Below, in pieces: positions 26,836-35,643 of a DNA stretch of 64,000 nt. The first letter of the stretch is position 1, and every line of letters begins with the position of its first letter. Below the pieces are notes generated by a model that saw nothing but the letters and a program-made list of their open reading frames with translations, made no database searches and was not told where the DNA came from. This DNA is from Betaproteobacteria bacterium (GTDB lineage Bacteria; Pseudomonadota; Gammaproteobacteria; Burkholderiales; Burkholderiaceae_F). Location of the stretch: the NCBI GenBank assembly GCA_016861185.1, contig BOKW01000001.1, positions 652,530-716,529 on the forward strand, in the 5' to 3' direction. Position numbers and translations under genes: made by a program.

Positions 26836-29800
26836 CGCGTCGCCTTTCGAGCGAGCACGCCTTCGACGGCGGCCCTCAGATACCGATCCACGCCGGCGAG
26901 GAACGCGACCGCGTCGAGCGGCTTGGTCCAGTAATCGGCGAAGCCCGCGTTGCGCGCCGCTTCGATCGCCTGCGGGGTGGCGTTCGCCGACACCGCCACG
27001 CAGCACAGGTGTTCGGTGCCCGGCTGCAGGCGAAGCTGGCGCAGCACTTCGGTGCCGTGAATGTCGGGAAGCTGCAGGTCCATCAGCACGAGGTCGGGCC
27101 GGCACACGGCGGCGAGCACCACGCCGGTCGCGCCGTCCGGCGCCGCATACAGCCGCACGTTCGGGCGCAACTGCAGGAACTGCTGCACCAGCGCGCTGTT
27201 GGCCGGGTTGTCCTCGATGTACAGCACGGCACCCTGCACGTCGTCGCGCGCCTGCAGCGCGGTCGCTTCGGCGGCCGGGACGTGCGGCGCCTGCGCGTCG
27301 ACGACGGCCTCCTGCAGGTGTACGCGGAACTCGCTGCCCACGCCGGGTTCGCTCGAGACTTCGAGTCGGCCGCGCATCTGCTCGACCAGGCGCAGCGAGA
27401 TCGCCAGCCCGATGCCGGTGCCTTCGGGCGCGATGTGCTCGAGCCCCAGCCGGTTGAAAGGCTGGAACAGCTTGTCGATCTGGCGCGCGTTCAGGCCCAC
27501 GCCGCTGTCGCGCACGGCGATCACCACGCCGCCGTCCTCGGCGCGCCGCACGGTCATGCGCACGCTGCCGCGCGGCCGGTTGTATTTGATCGCGTTCGAC
27601 AACAGGTTCAACAGCACCTGCTTGAGCCGCGTGCGGTCGGCCCACACGAAGCGCGGTGCGTCGGCGTCGCGCTCGCGGGCGAGCGCCAGCCCGCGGCGGC
27701 GCAGTTCGGGCTCGACCATCGCGAGCGCGTCGGCCAGCACGCCGTCGAGCGCCACGGTTTCGATCGACACCGCGATGCGCCCGGTTTCGATGCGCGCGAG
27801 GTCGAGCACGTCGTTGATCAGTTGCAGCAGATGGCCTCCCGCGGCGTGGATCTGCCCGAGCCGTTCGCGCTGGGCGGCCGACGGCGGGTCGGACTTGTCC
27901 AGCTCCAGGAGCTGCGTGAAGCCGAGGATCGCGTTCAACGGCGTGCGCAACTCGTGGCTCATCCGCGACAGGAATTCGGACTTCGCGCGGTTGGCGCGTT
28001 CGGCGGTTTCCTTCGCCCGCAGCGCCGCTTCCGCAAGGCGCGCTTCGGTCACGTCCCAGCACACGCCGATCAGCCGCCGCATACGGCCGTCCGCGCCGCG
28101 CTGCGCCAGTCCCCGGCTGGCGATGTAGCGCATTCCGCCGTCGGGCCAGGCGATGCGGAACTCGCTGTCGAACTGGCCGTTGCCGTCGATCGCCCTGCGC
28201 ATGGTCTGCTCGGCGCGCGCGCGGTCCTCCGGCACGACGGCGCTGCGCCAGATCGCGAGCGCCGAGCCGTCGTCGGCCGTGCGACGGAACAGGCGATAGG
28301 TCTGCGCGTCGCAGATCAGCGCGCGCGCGGCGAGGTCGAGGTCCCAGATGCCGATGCCGGCCGCTTCGTTGGCGAGCTGCAGCCGGTCGGCGTTGTCGCG
28401 CGCCGCACGCTCGGCCGCGCGCAGCTCCGTCACGTCGAGCGCGGCGCCGAGCACGTGCAGCGCGCGACCGGCAGCGTCGCGGCGCACGCGCACGGTGGTG
28501 TGCACGTCGCGCACCGCGCCGTCGGACCGCAGCAGCCGGTATTCGACGGCGCCGGCGCACGCCGACTCCATCAGGCGCTGCCAGTCGGCGATCGTGCGCG
28601 CGCGGTCGTCCGGATGCACGAGCGCGATCCACTGCGCGTAGGTCGGGTTCGCGCCGGCCGGCAGGCCGAGGATCGCGCGGAAGCGCTCGTCGCAGGCGGT
28701 CGTGTCGTGCACCGGGTCCCACTCGAAGATGCCGAGTCCGACGGCGTCGGTGGCGAGCTGCAGCCGCTCGAGCAACGCGTTCGATTCGAAGGCGGCGCGC
28801 TGCGTGTCGGTCGCGTCGAGGTTGACGCCGAGCACGCGCAGCACCCGCCCGGCGGCGTCGCGCTCGATGTCGAAGGTCGAGACGATGAAGCGCGTTTCGC
28901 CGTTCGGCCGCACGATCCGGAACTGCATGTAGCCGCGGTCGCCGTGCGCGACCGCGCTCTCCAGCTCGCGCGCCGCGCGTTCGCGGTCCTCGGGGTGCAG
29001 TGCGCGCAGCCACGCCTCGTGCGTCGGCTCGAAGTCGGGGCCGACGCCGAAGAACCTGCGCGTGCGCTCGTCCCAGTAGACGCGTTCGGCGCGGCCGTCG
29101 CGTTCCCACAGTCCGACGCCGGCGAGCTGCGCGGCAAGCTGCATGCGCTGCGCGAGCTCCTGGCGCTGCCGCTCGGCGCGGCTGCGCGCGGTGACATCCA
29201 GCAGCACGCCGACGAAGCGCGCCGCGCCGTCGGCGCGCGCGACGACGCGGCCGCGCGCGTTGAAGCAGCGCTCCGCGCCGTCGCTGCGCAGGAAGCGGAA
29301 GTCGACGTCGCCGATTTCGTCGGCGGCGAGCGCGTGCGCGCGCGCGGCGGCCACGCGTGCGCGATCGTCGGGATGCACCTGCGCCAGCATCTCGTCGGCC
29401 GAGAGCGGCCCGCGTTCGCGCGGCGTGCCGGTCAGCGCATACATCTCGTCGCTCCAGCGCACCACGCCGGTCGCAAGGTCGCGCTCCCAGACGCCGACGC
29501 CGACCGCGTCCATCGTCAACTGCAGTTGCGCCCGCACGCTCGCGAGCGCGTCTGCGTCCGGCGCGAGCGGGGTCAGCCAGACGGCGGCCCAACGCCCGCC
29601 GTCGGCTGCGGCCGCGCGCAGGCGAAACCGCGCCGAGCCCGCTTCGAGCGGCGTTGCTTCGCCGGCGGAGACGCCGCGCACGGCGCAGCCGGTCAGCGCC
29701 GCGCGCAAGGCTTCGTCGTTCTCGGCCGACGCGCCGAGCGCGAAGCGGGCCGCGGCGTTGACGTGCACGACACGGCGCGCGAACCGATCGACCAGCACGG

Positions 29801-29870
29801 CCGGCGCGGGCGCGACGTCGATCAGCGCGACGAACTGCGCCGGCTCGGAGGCTGGCTCGGCGCCGTTCAT
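26832..29870 (-). CDS. multi-PAS hybrid sensor histidine kinase
   Basis: The ATG at 29870 overlaps the preceding stop; longer frames are shadows. Product of 1012 residues with no TM segment. An N-terminal PAS-like region (1-105) is followed by four PAS/PAC domains (about 110-235, 240-365, 370-495, 500-620), each with a VHPDD/HPEDR-type core. HisKA follows (SHELRTPLNAILGF, His639), then HATPase_c (LNLLSNAIKYNRPRG, VRDSGVGLNARQIDKLF, EGTGIGLAISLRLVEQ) and a C-terminal receiver (LVLMDLQLPDIHG, Asp931). The kinase-to-receiver layout needs an Hpt protein to complete a phosphorelay; the next gene upstream has one. A soluble, probably ligand- or redox-sensing kinase; the ligand is unknown. Confidence 0.93.
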   Translation of the reverse strand: MNGAEPASEPAQFVALIDVAPAPAVLVDRFARRVVHVNAAARFALGASAENDEALRAALTGCAVRGVSAGEATPLEAGSARFRLRAAAADGGRWAAVWLTPLAPDADALASVRAQLQLTMDAVGVGVWERDLATGVVRWSDEMYALTGTPRERGPLSADEMLAQVHPDDRARVAAARAHALAADEIGDVDFRFLRSDGAERCFNARGRVVARADGAARFVGVLLDVTARSRAERQRQELAQRMQLAAQLAGVGLWERDGRAERVYWDERTRRFFGVGPDFEPTHEAWLRALHPEDRERAARELESAVAHGDRGYMQFRIVRPNGETRFIVSTFDIERDAAGRVLRVLGVNLDATDTQRAAFESNALLERLQLATDAVGLGIFEWDPVHDTTACDERFRAILGLPAGANPTYAQWIALVHPDDRARTIADWQRLMESACAGAVEYRLLRSDGAVRDVHTTVRVRRDAAGRALHVLGAALDVTELRAAERAARDNADRLQLANEAAGIGIWDLDLAARALICDAQTYRLFRRTADDGSALAIWRSAVVPEDRARAEQTMRRAIDGNGQFDSEFRIAWPDGGMRYIASRGLAQRGADGRMRRLIGVCWDVTEARLAEAALRAKETAERANRAKSEFLSRMSHELRTPLNAILGFTQLLELDKSDPPSAAQRERLGQIHAAGGHLLQLINDVLDLARIETGRIAVSIETVALDGVLADALAMVEPELRRRGLALARERDADAPRFVWADRTRLKQVLLNLLSNAIKYNRPRGSVRMTVRRAEDGGVVIAVRDSGVGLNARQIDKLFQPFNRLGLEHIAPEGTGIGLAISLRLVEQMRGRLEVSSEPGVGSEFRVHLQEAVVDAQAPHVPAAEATALQARDDVQGAVLYIEDNPANSALVQQFLQLRPNVRLYAAPDGATGVVLAAVCRPDLVLMDLQLPDIHGTEVLRQLRLQPGTEHLCCVAVSANATPQAIEAARNAGFADYWTKPLDAVAFLAGVDRYLRAAVEGVLARKATR

Positions 29871-30673
29871 CGCCGCGGCGCCTGTTGCGGGGGCGGCAGC
29901 AGCACGGCCAGCACGGCGTGCAGCTCGTCGGTCACCGCGGGAATCGCGGTTGCCGCCTTTTCGATCCTGCCTTCGGCGGCGGCGCGATGCACCGTGTCGG
30001 CGAGCCCGGCCAGACCCGAGGCGCCCATGAACTCGGCGCTGGCGCGCAGGCCGACGGCCGCGTGCGCGAGTTCGGCCGCCGCTTCGCGCGCGACCGCGCG
30101 CTGCATCGCTTCGAGCAACTGCGTGCAGTTCAGCGCGAAGGTCTCGAGCACCGTCGGCGCGAAGGCCGCGTCGTCGGGGCGCACGCGGCGCAGGCGGTGC
30201 GCGGTCGCCGCAAGCCGCTGCGCATCGCTGGCGGCGCCGGCGCGCGCGCGCAACGGCACGCAGCGTTCGATCGCCGCGCCCAGCGTGGCGGCCTGAACGG
30301 GTTTGCTCAGGTGCTCGAAGAAACCCGCCATCAGGCAGCGCAGGCGGTCCTGCGCCGACGCGTAGCCGGTCACCGCGATCACCGGCAGCGGCGCGCGGCC
30401 GAACGCGGCTTCGCGCCCGCGCAGTGCGCGCAACACGTCGAAGCCGTCGCGGTCCGGCATCCCGATGTCGAGCAGCATCAGGTCGGCGGCGTCGGCGAGC
30501 GCGAGCCGGATCGCCTCGTCCGGATGGACCGGCGTCAGCGCCTCGTGGCCGAGCAGCGCCAGCAGGCGCGCCTGCAGCGAACGCGAGATCGGATCGTCGT
30601 CGAGCACGATCGCGCGCACGCGGCTCGGTGCGCACGGTTCTTCGAGGACGTTCTGGAGCGAGTCGGGGAGCAC
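29867..30673 (-). CDS. receiver-Hpt phosphotransfer protein
   Basis: Protein of 268 residues, first gene of the signalling cassette. A receiver domain (about 19-138) has AIVLDDDPISRSLQ and Asp69 in LMLLDIGMPDRDGF, with the conserved Lys in HLSKPVQ. A helical C-terminal domain (about 165-262) has the Hpt-type ELAHAAVGLRASAEFMGASG, with His204 as the likely phosphoacceptor. The usual Lys after the His is replaced (AHAAVG for AHALKG). It could pass phosphate from the hybrid kinase at 26832 to a final regulator. The ATG lies 243 bp from the divergent UbiH-type gene. Confidence 0.85.
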   Translation of the reverse strand: MLPDSLQNVLEEPCAPSRVRAIVLDDDPISRSLQARLLALLGHEALTPVHPDEAIRLALADAADLMLLDIGMPDRDGFDVLRALRGREAAFGRAPLPVIAVTGYASAQDRLRCLMAGFFEHLSKPVQAATLGAAIERCVPLRARAGAASDAQRLAATAHRLRRVRPDDAAFAPTVLETFALNCTQLLEAMQRAVAREAAAELAHAAVGLRASAEFMGASGLAGLADTVHRAAAEGRIEKAATAIPAVTDELHAVLAVLLPPPQQAPRR

Positions 30674-30774
30674 GGTGTCTTCGTTCGTCCGGATTGCGCG
30701 ACACGACGGCTCGCGGACTCAATGCCCGCCGCTGCCGCGCATCCACTGCGGCGCAATCTAAGCGAGAACGACGA

Positions 30775-30846
30775 CCCCTGAGGGGTGGTTTCGTCAAACT
30801 GATACTTCAGGGATACCCCTGAAGATGCCGGGCGGCTCGTTATGAT
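30775..30846 (+). promoter_or_regulatory. palindromic operator candidate and -10 box in the divergent region
   Basis: CCCCTGAGGGG (30775-30785) and CTTCAGGG-ATAC-CCCTGAAG (30805-30824, perfect 8-bp arms) lie close together. A TATGAT (30841-30846) follows. The second dyad covers where the -35 box would be (about 30818-30823), and no TTGACA is present, which is the layout of an activated promoter. The dyad includes TACCCCT, which fits the TACYYMT half-site of NarL-type regulators. Binding by the adjacent regulator is an inference. Confidence 0.45.
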
Positions 30847-30916
30847 CCGTAACCTTGGGTAGAGGCCGTATTCCCTTCGCGACGAAGGGGAACGCGGTCC
30901 CCGTTTGCGAGCCACG

Positions 30917-32113
30917 ATGCCGGCGTCTTCCACATCCTCATCGGCCGCGGCCCGCGTCGATGTCGCCGTTGTCGGCGCCGGCGTGGCGGGCCTTGCGGCT
31001 GCGCTCGGCTGTGCGCAGCAGGGACTGAAGGTCGCGTTGATCGGACCGGCCGCGCGCGCGCACGCGCCGAGCGCGGCGGCGCCGTTCGACGTGCGCATCT
31101 ATGCGATCGCCCCGGGCGCGACCGCGCTGCTCGCTCAGCTCGGCGCATGGAACAAGATCGACGCGGCGCGCGTGTGCCGCGTCGAGCGGATGCGCGTGTT
31201 CGGCGACGCGGGCGAGGCGCTGACTTTCGATGCGTATGCGGCCGCGGTCGAGCGGCTCGCGACGATCGTCGAGGAAGGCGAACTGCTCCGCGTGCTCGCG
31301 GCGGCGTGCGACTACCAACCCGCGCTCCGCCGCGAAAGCGCGCCGCTGGCCGCGCTGCGCGCCGACGCCGATGCGGCGCGCATCGAACTCGACGACGGCC
31401 GCACGATCGAGGCGCGCGTGGTGATCGGCGCCGACGGCGCGCAGTCGGCCGTGCGTGCGGCCATCGGCGCGAATGCGGACGTCCACGACTACCGCCAGCA
31501 GGGCGTGGTCGCGAATTTCGCGTGCGAGCATCCGCACCAGGACACGGCCTTCCAGTGGTTCACCGACGAGGGCGTGCTCGCGCTATTGCCGCTGCCGGGG
31601 GAGCGCGTATCGATGGTGTGGTCCGCGCCCGATGCGCTCTCCGCGCAACTGATGCAGCTTGCGCCCGAGGCGCTCGCGGCGCGCGTTACACAACGCTCGG
31701 GACACGCACTCGGCGCGCTCGCGTCGATCGGCGCGGCGCACGCCTTCCCGCTGCGTCGCATCCGCGTCGACCGGCTGGTCGCGCCGCGCGTCGCGCTGCT
31801 CGGCGACGCCGCGCACGTGGTGCATCCGCTGGCGGGGCAGGGATTGAACCTCGGACTGCTCGACGTGTCCGAGTGGCTGCGCGTGCTCGCGGCGCGCGAG
31901 CCGTTCCGCGATCCGGGCGACCTCGTGCTGCTGCGGCGCTACGAGCGCGCTCGCGCCGAACCGCTCGCGCTGATGCGCTGGACGACCGACGGGCTGAGCC
32001 GGCTGTTCGCCGCCGACGACCCCTGGGTTCGCCGCCTTCGCAACACGGGGCTGGCGGCGGTCGAGCGGATCGCGCCGCTGAAGCGCGCGCTGATACGGCA
32101 CGCGCTGGGTTAG
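30917..32113 (+). CDS. UbiH/UbiF/VisC/COQ6-family FAD-dependent hydroxylase
   Basis: Product of 398 residues from ATG 30917; a TTG four codons upstream is an alternative and neither has a strong ribosome-binding site. FAD motifs are in family order: VDVAVVGAGVAGLAAALGCA (Rossmann), VVIGADGAQSAVRAAIG (DG motif) and RVALLGDAAHVVHPLAGQGL (GD motif). The protein resembles ubiquinone-ring hydroxylases, but the exact position hydroxylated (C5, C6 or other) cannot be read from sequence. It is followed by a clear terminator. ubiX at 9122 is the only other ubiquinone gene in the window. Confidence 0.9.
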   Translation: MPASSTSSSAAARVDVAVVGAGVAGLAAALGCAQQGLKVALIGPAARAHAPSAAAPFDVRIYAIAPGATALLAQLGAWNKIDAARVCRVERMRVFGDAGEALTFDAYAAAVERLATIVEEGELLRVLAAACDYQPALRRESAPLAALRADADAARIELDDGRTIEARVVIGADGAQSAVRAAIGANADVHDYRQQGVVANFACEHPHQDTAFQWFTDEGVLALLPLPGERVSMVWSAPDALSAQLMQLAPEALAARVTQRSGHALGALASIGAAHAFPLRRIRVDRLVAPRVALLGDAAHVVHPLAGQGLNLGLLDVSEWLRVLAAREPFRDPGDLVLLRRYERARAEPLALMRWTTDGLSRLFAADDPWVRRLRNTGLAAVERIAPLKRALIRHALG

Positions 32114-32134
32114 CCCGGCGCGGTCTTTCACTTC

Positions 32135-32162
32135 GGGCGCCCCGCTAGACTGGCGCCCTTTT
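32135..32162 (+). terminator. Rho-independent terminator of the UbiH-family gene
   Basis: GGGCGCC (32135-32141) pairs with GGCGCCC (32152-32158) around a 10-nt loop, followed directly by TTTT. It ends 14 bases before the next ATG, so the DsbC-like gene needs its own promoter or read-through. Confidence 0.7.
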
Positions 32163-32176
32163 GCAGAGGAATCCCG

Positions 32177-32932
32177 ATGAAGTCCTGGTGGGTGGCCGCG
32201 CTCGCAGCGGCGATGTCATGCGGCGCGCTGGCGCAGGTCCAGGCACCGCCCGCAAAAGGCGAGGCGCGCAAGGACGCCGCGCGCGCGGACGAAGCGGCGC
32301 TGCGCGCGCGCGTCGAAGCGCGCATGGGCGCGAAGCCCGACACGGTCACGCGCATGCCTTTCGGGCTGTACGAGGTCGTCATCGGCACCGAGATCTTCTA
32401 TGTCGATGCGGCGGTCAACTACGTGATCGCCGGCAGAGTGTTCGACGCGCGCACGCGCGAGGATCTGACCTCGAAGAAGCGCGACGAGCTGCTGAAGGTC
32501 GACATCAAGTCGCTGCCGCTCGAAAACGCCGTGAAGAGCGTGCGCGGCGACGGCTCGCGCACGCTCGTCACCTTCGAGGACCCGAACTGCCCTTACTGCA
32601 AGAAGCTGTTCAGGGACCTCGACGGGCTGAAGAACGTGACCATCTACACGTTCCTGTATCCGATCCTGTCCCAGGATTCGTTCGAGAAGTCGCGCGCGAT
32701 CTGGTGCGCGAAGGATCGCGCCGCCGCGTGGGCCGATCTGATGGGCAACGGCAAGGCGCCGCCCGCGCCGGCCGCGGATTGCAAACATCCGTTGCAGCAG
32801 GTGCTCGAGCTGGGCCAAAAGCTCGACATCACCGGCACGCCGACGCTGATCTTCCCGAGCGGCAAACGCGCCCCCGGCGCGGTGCCGCTCGAGCGCATCG
32901 AACAGATGCTCGCCGAGCCGGCGGCGAAGTAG
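32177..32932 (+). CDS. DsbC-type disulfide isomerase/thioredoxin-fold protein
   Basis: Protein of 251 residues with AGAGGA before the ATG. A signal peptide of about 19 residues (ending GALAQ) precedes a DsbC/DsbG-like N-terminal dimerisation region (TRMPFGLYEVVIGTEIFYVD, YVIAGRVFDARTREDLT). The catalytic domain has DPNCPYCKKLF (C138, C141) and the cis-Pro loop ITGTPTLIFPSG. It should isomerise or reduce mispaired disulfides in the periplasm and be kept reduced by DsbD (15450). CPYC is a less common active-site variant than E. coli DsbC's CGYC. Confidence 0.92.
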   Translation: MKSWWVAALAAAMSCGALAQVQAPPAKGEARKDAARADEAALRARVEARMGAKPDTVTRMPFGLYEVVIGTEIFYVDAAVNYVIAGRVFDARTREDLTSKKRDELLKVDIKSLPLENAVKSVRGDGSRTLVTFEDPNCPYCKKLFRDLDGLKNVTIYTFLYPILSQDSFEKSRAIWCAKDRAAAWADLMGNGKAPPAPAADCKHPLQQVLELGQKLDITGTPTLIFPSGKRAPGAVPLERIEQMLAEPAAK

Positions 32933-32954
32933 GTCGCGCTGTTGGGGGAGTCCG

Positions 32955-33025
32955 AATTCAACACCGAGACACAGAGACCCAGAGAACTGCTTTTCTCTCC
33001 GTGTGCTCCGTGTCTCGGTGTTGAA
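32955..33025. repeat. palindromic repeat (ACCGAGACAC family) between convergent genes
   Basis: ATTCAACACCGAGACAC (32955-32971) is the exact reverse complement of 33009-33025. It lies between two convergent genes and could act as a bidirectional terminator. It shares its ACCGAGACAC core with the repeats at 35644-35839 and 42477-42634. Confidence 0.75.
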
Positions 33026-33038
33026 TCAGCGCCTTCCT

Positions 33039-34307
33039 TCAGCGTGCAATCAGTGCGGCGGGCGTGAGGCCCTTCGGCACGAGGATCCACGCGGCGACAT
33101 CGTGACGCTGGCGGCCGGCGACGGCGCCGGCTTCGCGACCGGTGCCCCAGAAGAAGTCGAAACGCAGCGGCCCGCGGATCGCGCCGCCCGTGTCCTGCGC
33201 GGCCATCAAACGCACGAGCGGCGCGTTCGTCGCCGGATGCTGCGTGGAGATCACGACCGGCGCGCCGAGCGGAACGTACTGCGGATCGACCGCGACCGAA
33301 TAGCCGGCCGTCAGCGGGACGGCCAGCGCGCCGAGCGGCCCCGCGCCGGGATCGCCGAGCGGCAGCTCGCGGAAGAAGACATAGCTTGGGTTCTGGTTCA
33401 GCAGTTCGTCGAGCCGCTGCGGATTGGCGCGCGCCCATGCCTGGATGCCCTGCATCGACGCGTCCTCGAGCTTCAGTTCGCCGCGCTCGACGAGCCAGCG
33501 GCCGATCGAGCGGTACGGATGGCCGTTGACGTCCGCGTAACCGACGCGCACGACGCTGCCGTCGGGCAGCCGCACGCGCCCCGAACCCTGCACCTGCAGG
33601 AAGAACGCCTCGATCGGATCGTCGACCCACAGCAGCTCGGCGCCTGCGAGCCGCGCGCCGTTCGTCAGTTCCTCGCGCGACCAGTACGGCACGACGCGTT
33701 TGCCGTTCGGTGTCTCGACGAGCCGGCCGCGCACGCGTTTGCCGGCGAGCTCCGGATGCAGGCTCGCCAGATCGACGATCAGCAGATCGTCGGGCGGCCG
33801 ATGCAGCGGCACGGTGTAAGGCGGCGCCTTGGTGCGGCTGCCGTTGAGCAGCGGCTCGTAATAGCCGGTGATGCGGCCGCGGTCGGCCACGCCGATCAGC
33901 GCGCCGTTGCCGGCCGTGTCTTCGCGCGTCTCCGCGAGCACGCGCCAGGCGTCGAAGCGCTCGCGCAGATAGGCGCGGATCGCCGCCGCGCTGCCCGCGC
34001 CGACCGCGGCGGCCGTCGCGCACGCCGCTTGCCACGCCGCGCGCCGCGTCCCGTTACCGCGCTCGAATGCGCGGCACGAAGCGAGCCACGCCGGCCACGC
34101 CGCGACGAGATCCGCATCGGCGAGCGCGGGCAGCGCTTCAAAAGCCACCTTCTCGTAACGCGCCTGCGTGACCGTCTTGATCGTCGGCGGCGGCGCCGGC
34201 GGCAGCGTCTGGCACGCGCCGAGCAAAAGCGCGGCGGCGAACGTGACCGCCCCCCTACAATGCGACGCAACGCGGCCCGTCAGCCGTACGCAATCCGCAA
34301 TCCGCAA
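33039..34307 (-). CDS. mltA: membrane-bound lytic murein transglycosylase A
   Basis: Product of 422 residues. The start is TTG 34307: GAGGAG lies 6 bases upstream, no ATG or GTG occurs before the lipobox, and the signal ends LLLGAC. The MltA barrel is recognised by RFDAWRVLAETREDTAGNGA, GYADVNGHPYRSIGRWLVER and SYVFFRELPLGDPGAGPLGA. The C-terminal 3D motif is RLMAAQDTGGAIRGPLRFDF, containing the catalytic Asp. It cleaves peptidoglycan glycan strands to 1,6-anhydromuropeptides from the outer membrane. A 7-bp triplet repeat overlaps the start codon. Confidence 0.93.
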   Translation of the reverse strand: MRIADCVRLTGRVASHCRGAVTFAAALLLGACQTLPPAPPPTIKTVTQARYEKVAFEALPALADADLVAAWPAWLASCRAFERGNGTRRAAWQAACATAAAVGAGSAAAIRAYLRERFDAWRVLAETREDTAGNGALIGVADRGRITGYYEPLLNGSRTKAPPYTVPLHRPPDDLLIVDLASLHPELAGKRVRGRLVETPNGKRVVPYWSREELTNGARLAGAELLWVDDPIEAFFLQVQGSGRVRLPDGSVVRVGYADVNGHPYRSIGRWLVERGELKLEDASMQGIQAWARANPQRLDELLNQNPSYVFFRELPLGDPGAGPLGALAVPLTAGYSVAVDPQYVPLGAPVVISTQHPATNAPLVRLMAAQDTGGAIRGPLRFDFFWGTGREAGAVAGRQRHDVAAWILVPKGLTPAALIAR

Positions 34308-34311
34308 TCCG
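34291..34311. repeat. three tandem copies of a 7-bp unit at the mltA start
   Basis: CAATCCG occurs three times head to tail across the mltA TTG start and its first codons. Gain or loss of a copy would shift the frame relative to the ribosome-binding site. Confidence 0.7.
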
Positions 34312-34321
34312 AGCTCCTCGA

Positions 34322-34426
34322 ATGTGGCTCCTCGTCCTCGAAGCGCTGCTGGCGCTGGCCCTGCTGGTGTTCATCGTCTGGTGGACGATGTTCCATGGCC
34401 GCGACAAGCGCCCGCCCGGCGAGTGA
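34322..34426 (+). CDS. 34-residue single-pass membrane protein
   Basis: ATG 34322 opens a 34-codon frame, MWLLVLEALLALALLVFIVW followed by WTMFHGRDKRPPGE. It is one hydrophobic helix with a basic, cytoplasmic-type tail, the shape of a real small membrane protein rather than random sequence. It is encoded divergently from mltA and convergently with apaG, filling the gap between them. No good ribosome-binding site was seen (GAG only). The function is unknown. Confidence 0.55.
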   Translation: MWLLVLEALLALALLVFIVWWTMFHGRDKRPPGE

Positions 34427-34434
34427 GCCGTCGC

Positions 34435-34812
34435 TCAATGCAGCGCGCGCGGCATCGACAGCACGAACTCGGGGATCGTCGCGTCGAAGCGCGTGCCGTC
34501 GGCGGCGACGCACTGGTAGCTGCCGCGCATCGTGCCGACCGGCGTCGCGAGCGGACAGCCGCTGGTGTACTCGAAGGTTTCACCCGGCGCGAGCACCGGC
34601 TGCTCGCCGACCACGCCGAGCCCGCGCACCTCGTGCACCTTGCCTTCGCTGTCGGTGATGATCCAGTGGCGCGAGATCAGTTGCGCGGCGATCTCGCCGG
34701 TGTTGCGCACCGTGACGGTGTACGCGAACAGGTAGCGGTTCCGCTCCGGATCGGACTGCTCGGGCACGAAGCGCGGCTGCACGCTCACGCTGAACTCGTA
34801 TCTCGCGCTCAT
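34435..34812 (-). CDS. apaG: ApaG (Co2+/Mg2+ efflux-associated protein)
   Basis: Protein of 125 residues, the family's full length. Characteristic segments are RYLFAYTVTVRNTGEIAAQL, SRHWIITDSEGKVHEVRGLG and the C-terminal GTMRGSYQCVAADGTRFDAT. ApaG is a small fibronectin-III-like cytoplasmic protein linked genetically to cobalt/magnesium homeostasis; its biochemical role is not settled. It is divergent from rpe, with 87 bp between the starts. Confidence 0.94.
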   Translation of the reverse strand: MSARYEFSVSVQPRFVPEQSDPERNRYLFAYTVTVRNTGEIAAQLISRHWIITDSEGKVHEVRGLGVVGEQPVLAPGETFEYTSGCPLATPVGTMRGSYQCVAADGTRFDATIPEFVLSMPRALH

Positions 34813-34899
34813 TCGTAACCTTCGTCACCGTCGGCCCGGCGGGCCGACCGTAGAATCGCGGCGACCCTTGTCCGCCGTGCCCTTCGTGGAGAACGTGCC

Positions 34900-35628
34900 G
34901 TGGATTTTCGCATCGCTCCGAGCATCCTGTCTGCCGACTTCGCACGGCTCGGCGAAGAAGTGCGCAACGTCGTCGCGGCCGGCGCCGACTGGATCCACTT
35001 CGACGTGATGGACAACCATTACGTTCCCAATCTGACGATCGGGCCGCTGGTGTGCGAGGCGATCCGCCCACACGTGCAGGTGCCGATCGACGTGCACCTG
35101 ATGGTCGAGCCGGTCGACGCGCTGGTGCCGATGTTCGCGAGGGCGGGCGCGAACGTGATCACCTTCCACCCGGAGGCGTCGCGCCACGTCGACCGCACGC
35201 TCGCGCTGATCCGCGACCAGGGCTGCAAGGCGGGGCTCGTGTTCAACCCGGCCACGCCGCTCGACTGGATGGATCACGTGATGGACAAGCTCGACCTCGT
35301 GCTGCTGATGAGCGTGAACCCGGGCTTCGGCGGGCAGGCATTCATTCCCGAGGCACTCGCCAAGCTCGGCCGCGCGCGCGCGAAGATCGGCGCGTGGACG
35401 CAGGCGACCGGCCGGCCGATCCTGCTGGAGATCGACGGCGGCGTGAAGGTCGACAACATCCGCGCGATCGCCGAAGCCGGCGCCGACACCTTCGTCGCCG
35501 GCAGCGCGATCTTCGGCGCGAAGGACTACAAGGCGACGATCGATGCGATGCGCCGCGAACTGCACGAAGCCGCCGCCGCGATCGCCCGCCGGCGCGAGGC
35601 GCAGCGGCGGGAGTTGGGCGGCGCGTGA
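34900..35628 (+). CDS. rpe: ribulose-phosphate 3-epimerase
   Basis: Product of 242 residues from GTG 34900 (GGAG 8 bases before it). TIM-barrel epimerase hallmarks are present: [36 protein letters not shown] (metal-binding His and Asp), [15 protein letters not shown] [31 protein letters not shown] and [20 protein letters not shown]. It converts ribulose-5-phosphate to xylulose-5-phosphate in the pentose phosphate pathway. First gene of the rpe-gph-trp block. Confidence 0.96.
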   Translation: MDFRIAPSILSADFARLGEEVRNVVAAGADWIHFDVMDNHYVPNLTIGPLVCEAIRPHVQVPIDVHLMVEPVDALVPMFARAGANVITFHPEASRHVDRTLALIRDQGCKAGLVFNPATPLDWMDHVMDKLDLVLLMSVNPGFGGQAFIPEALAKLGRARAKIGAWTQATGRPILLEIDGGVKVDNIRAIAEAGADTFVAGSAIFGAKDYKATIDAMRRELHEAAAAIARRREAQRRELGGA

Positions 35629-35643
35629 TCGGACGGGCGGGAT

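Noticed and set aside
26065..29592. A single fused kinase from one long minus-strand frame
   Set aside because: The frame before 26835 is out of register with the hybrid kinase, which has intact domains in another frame; the two genes overlap by 4 bases.
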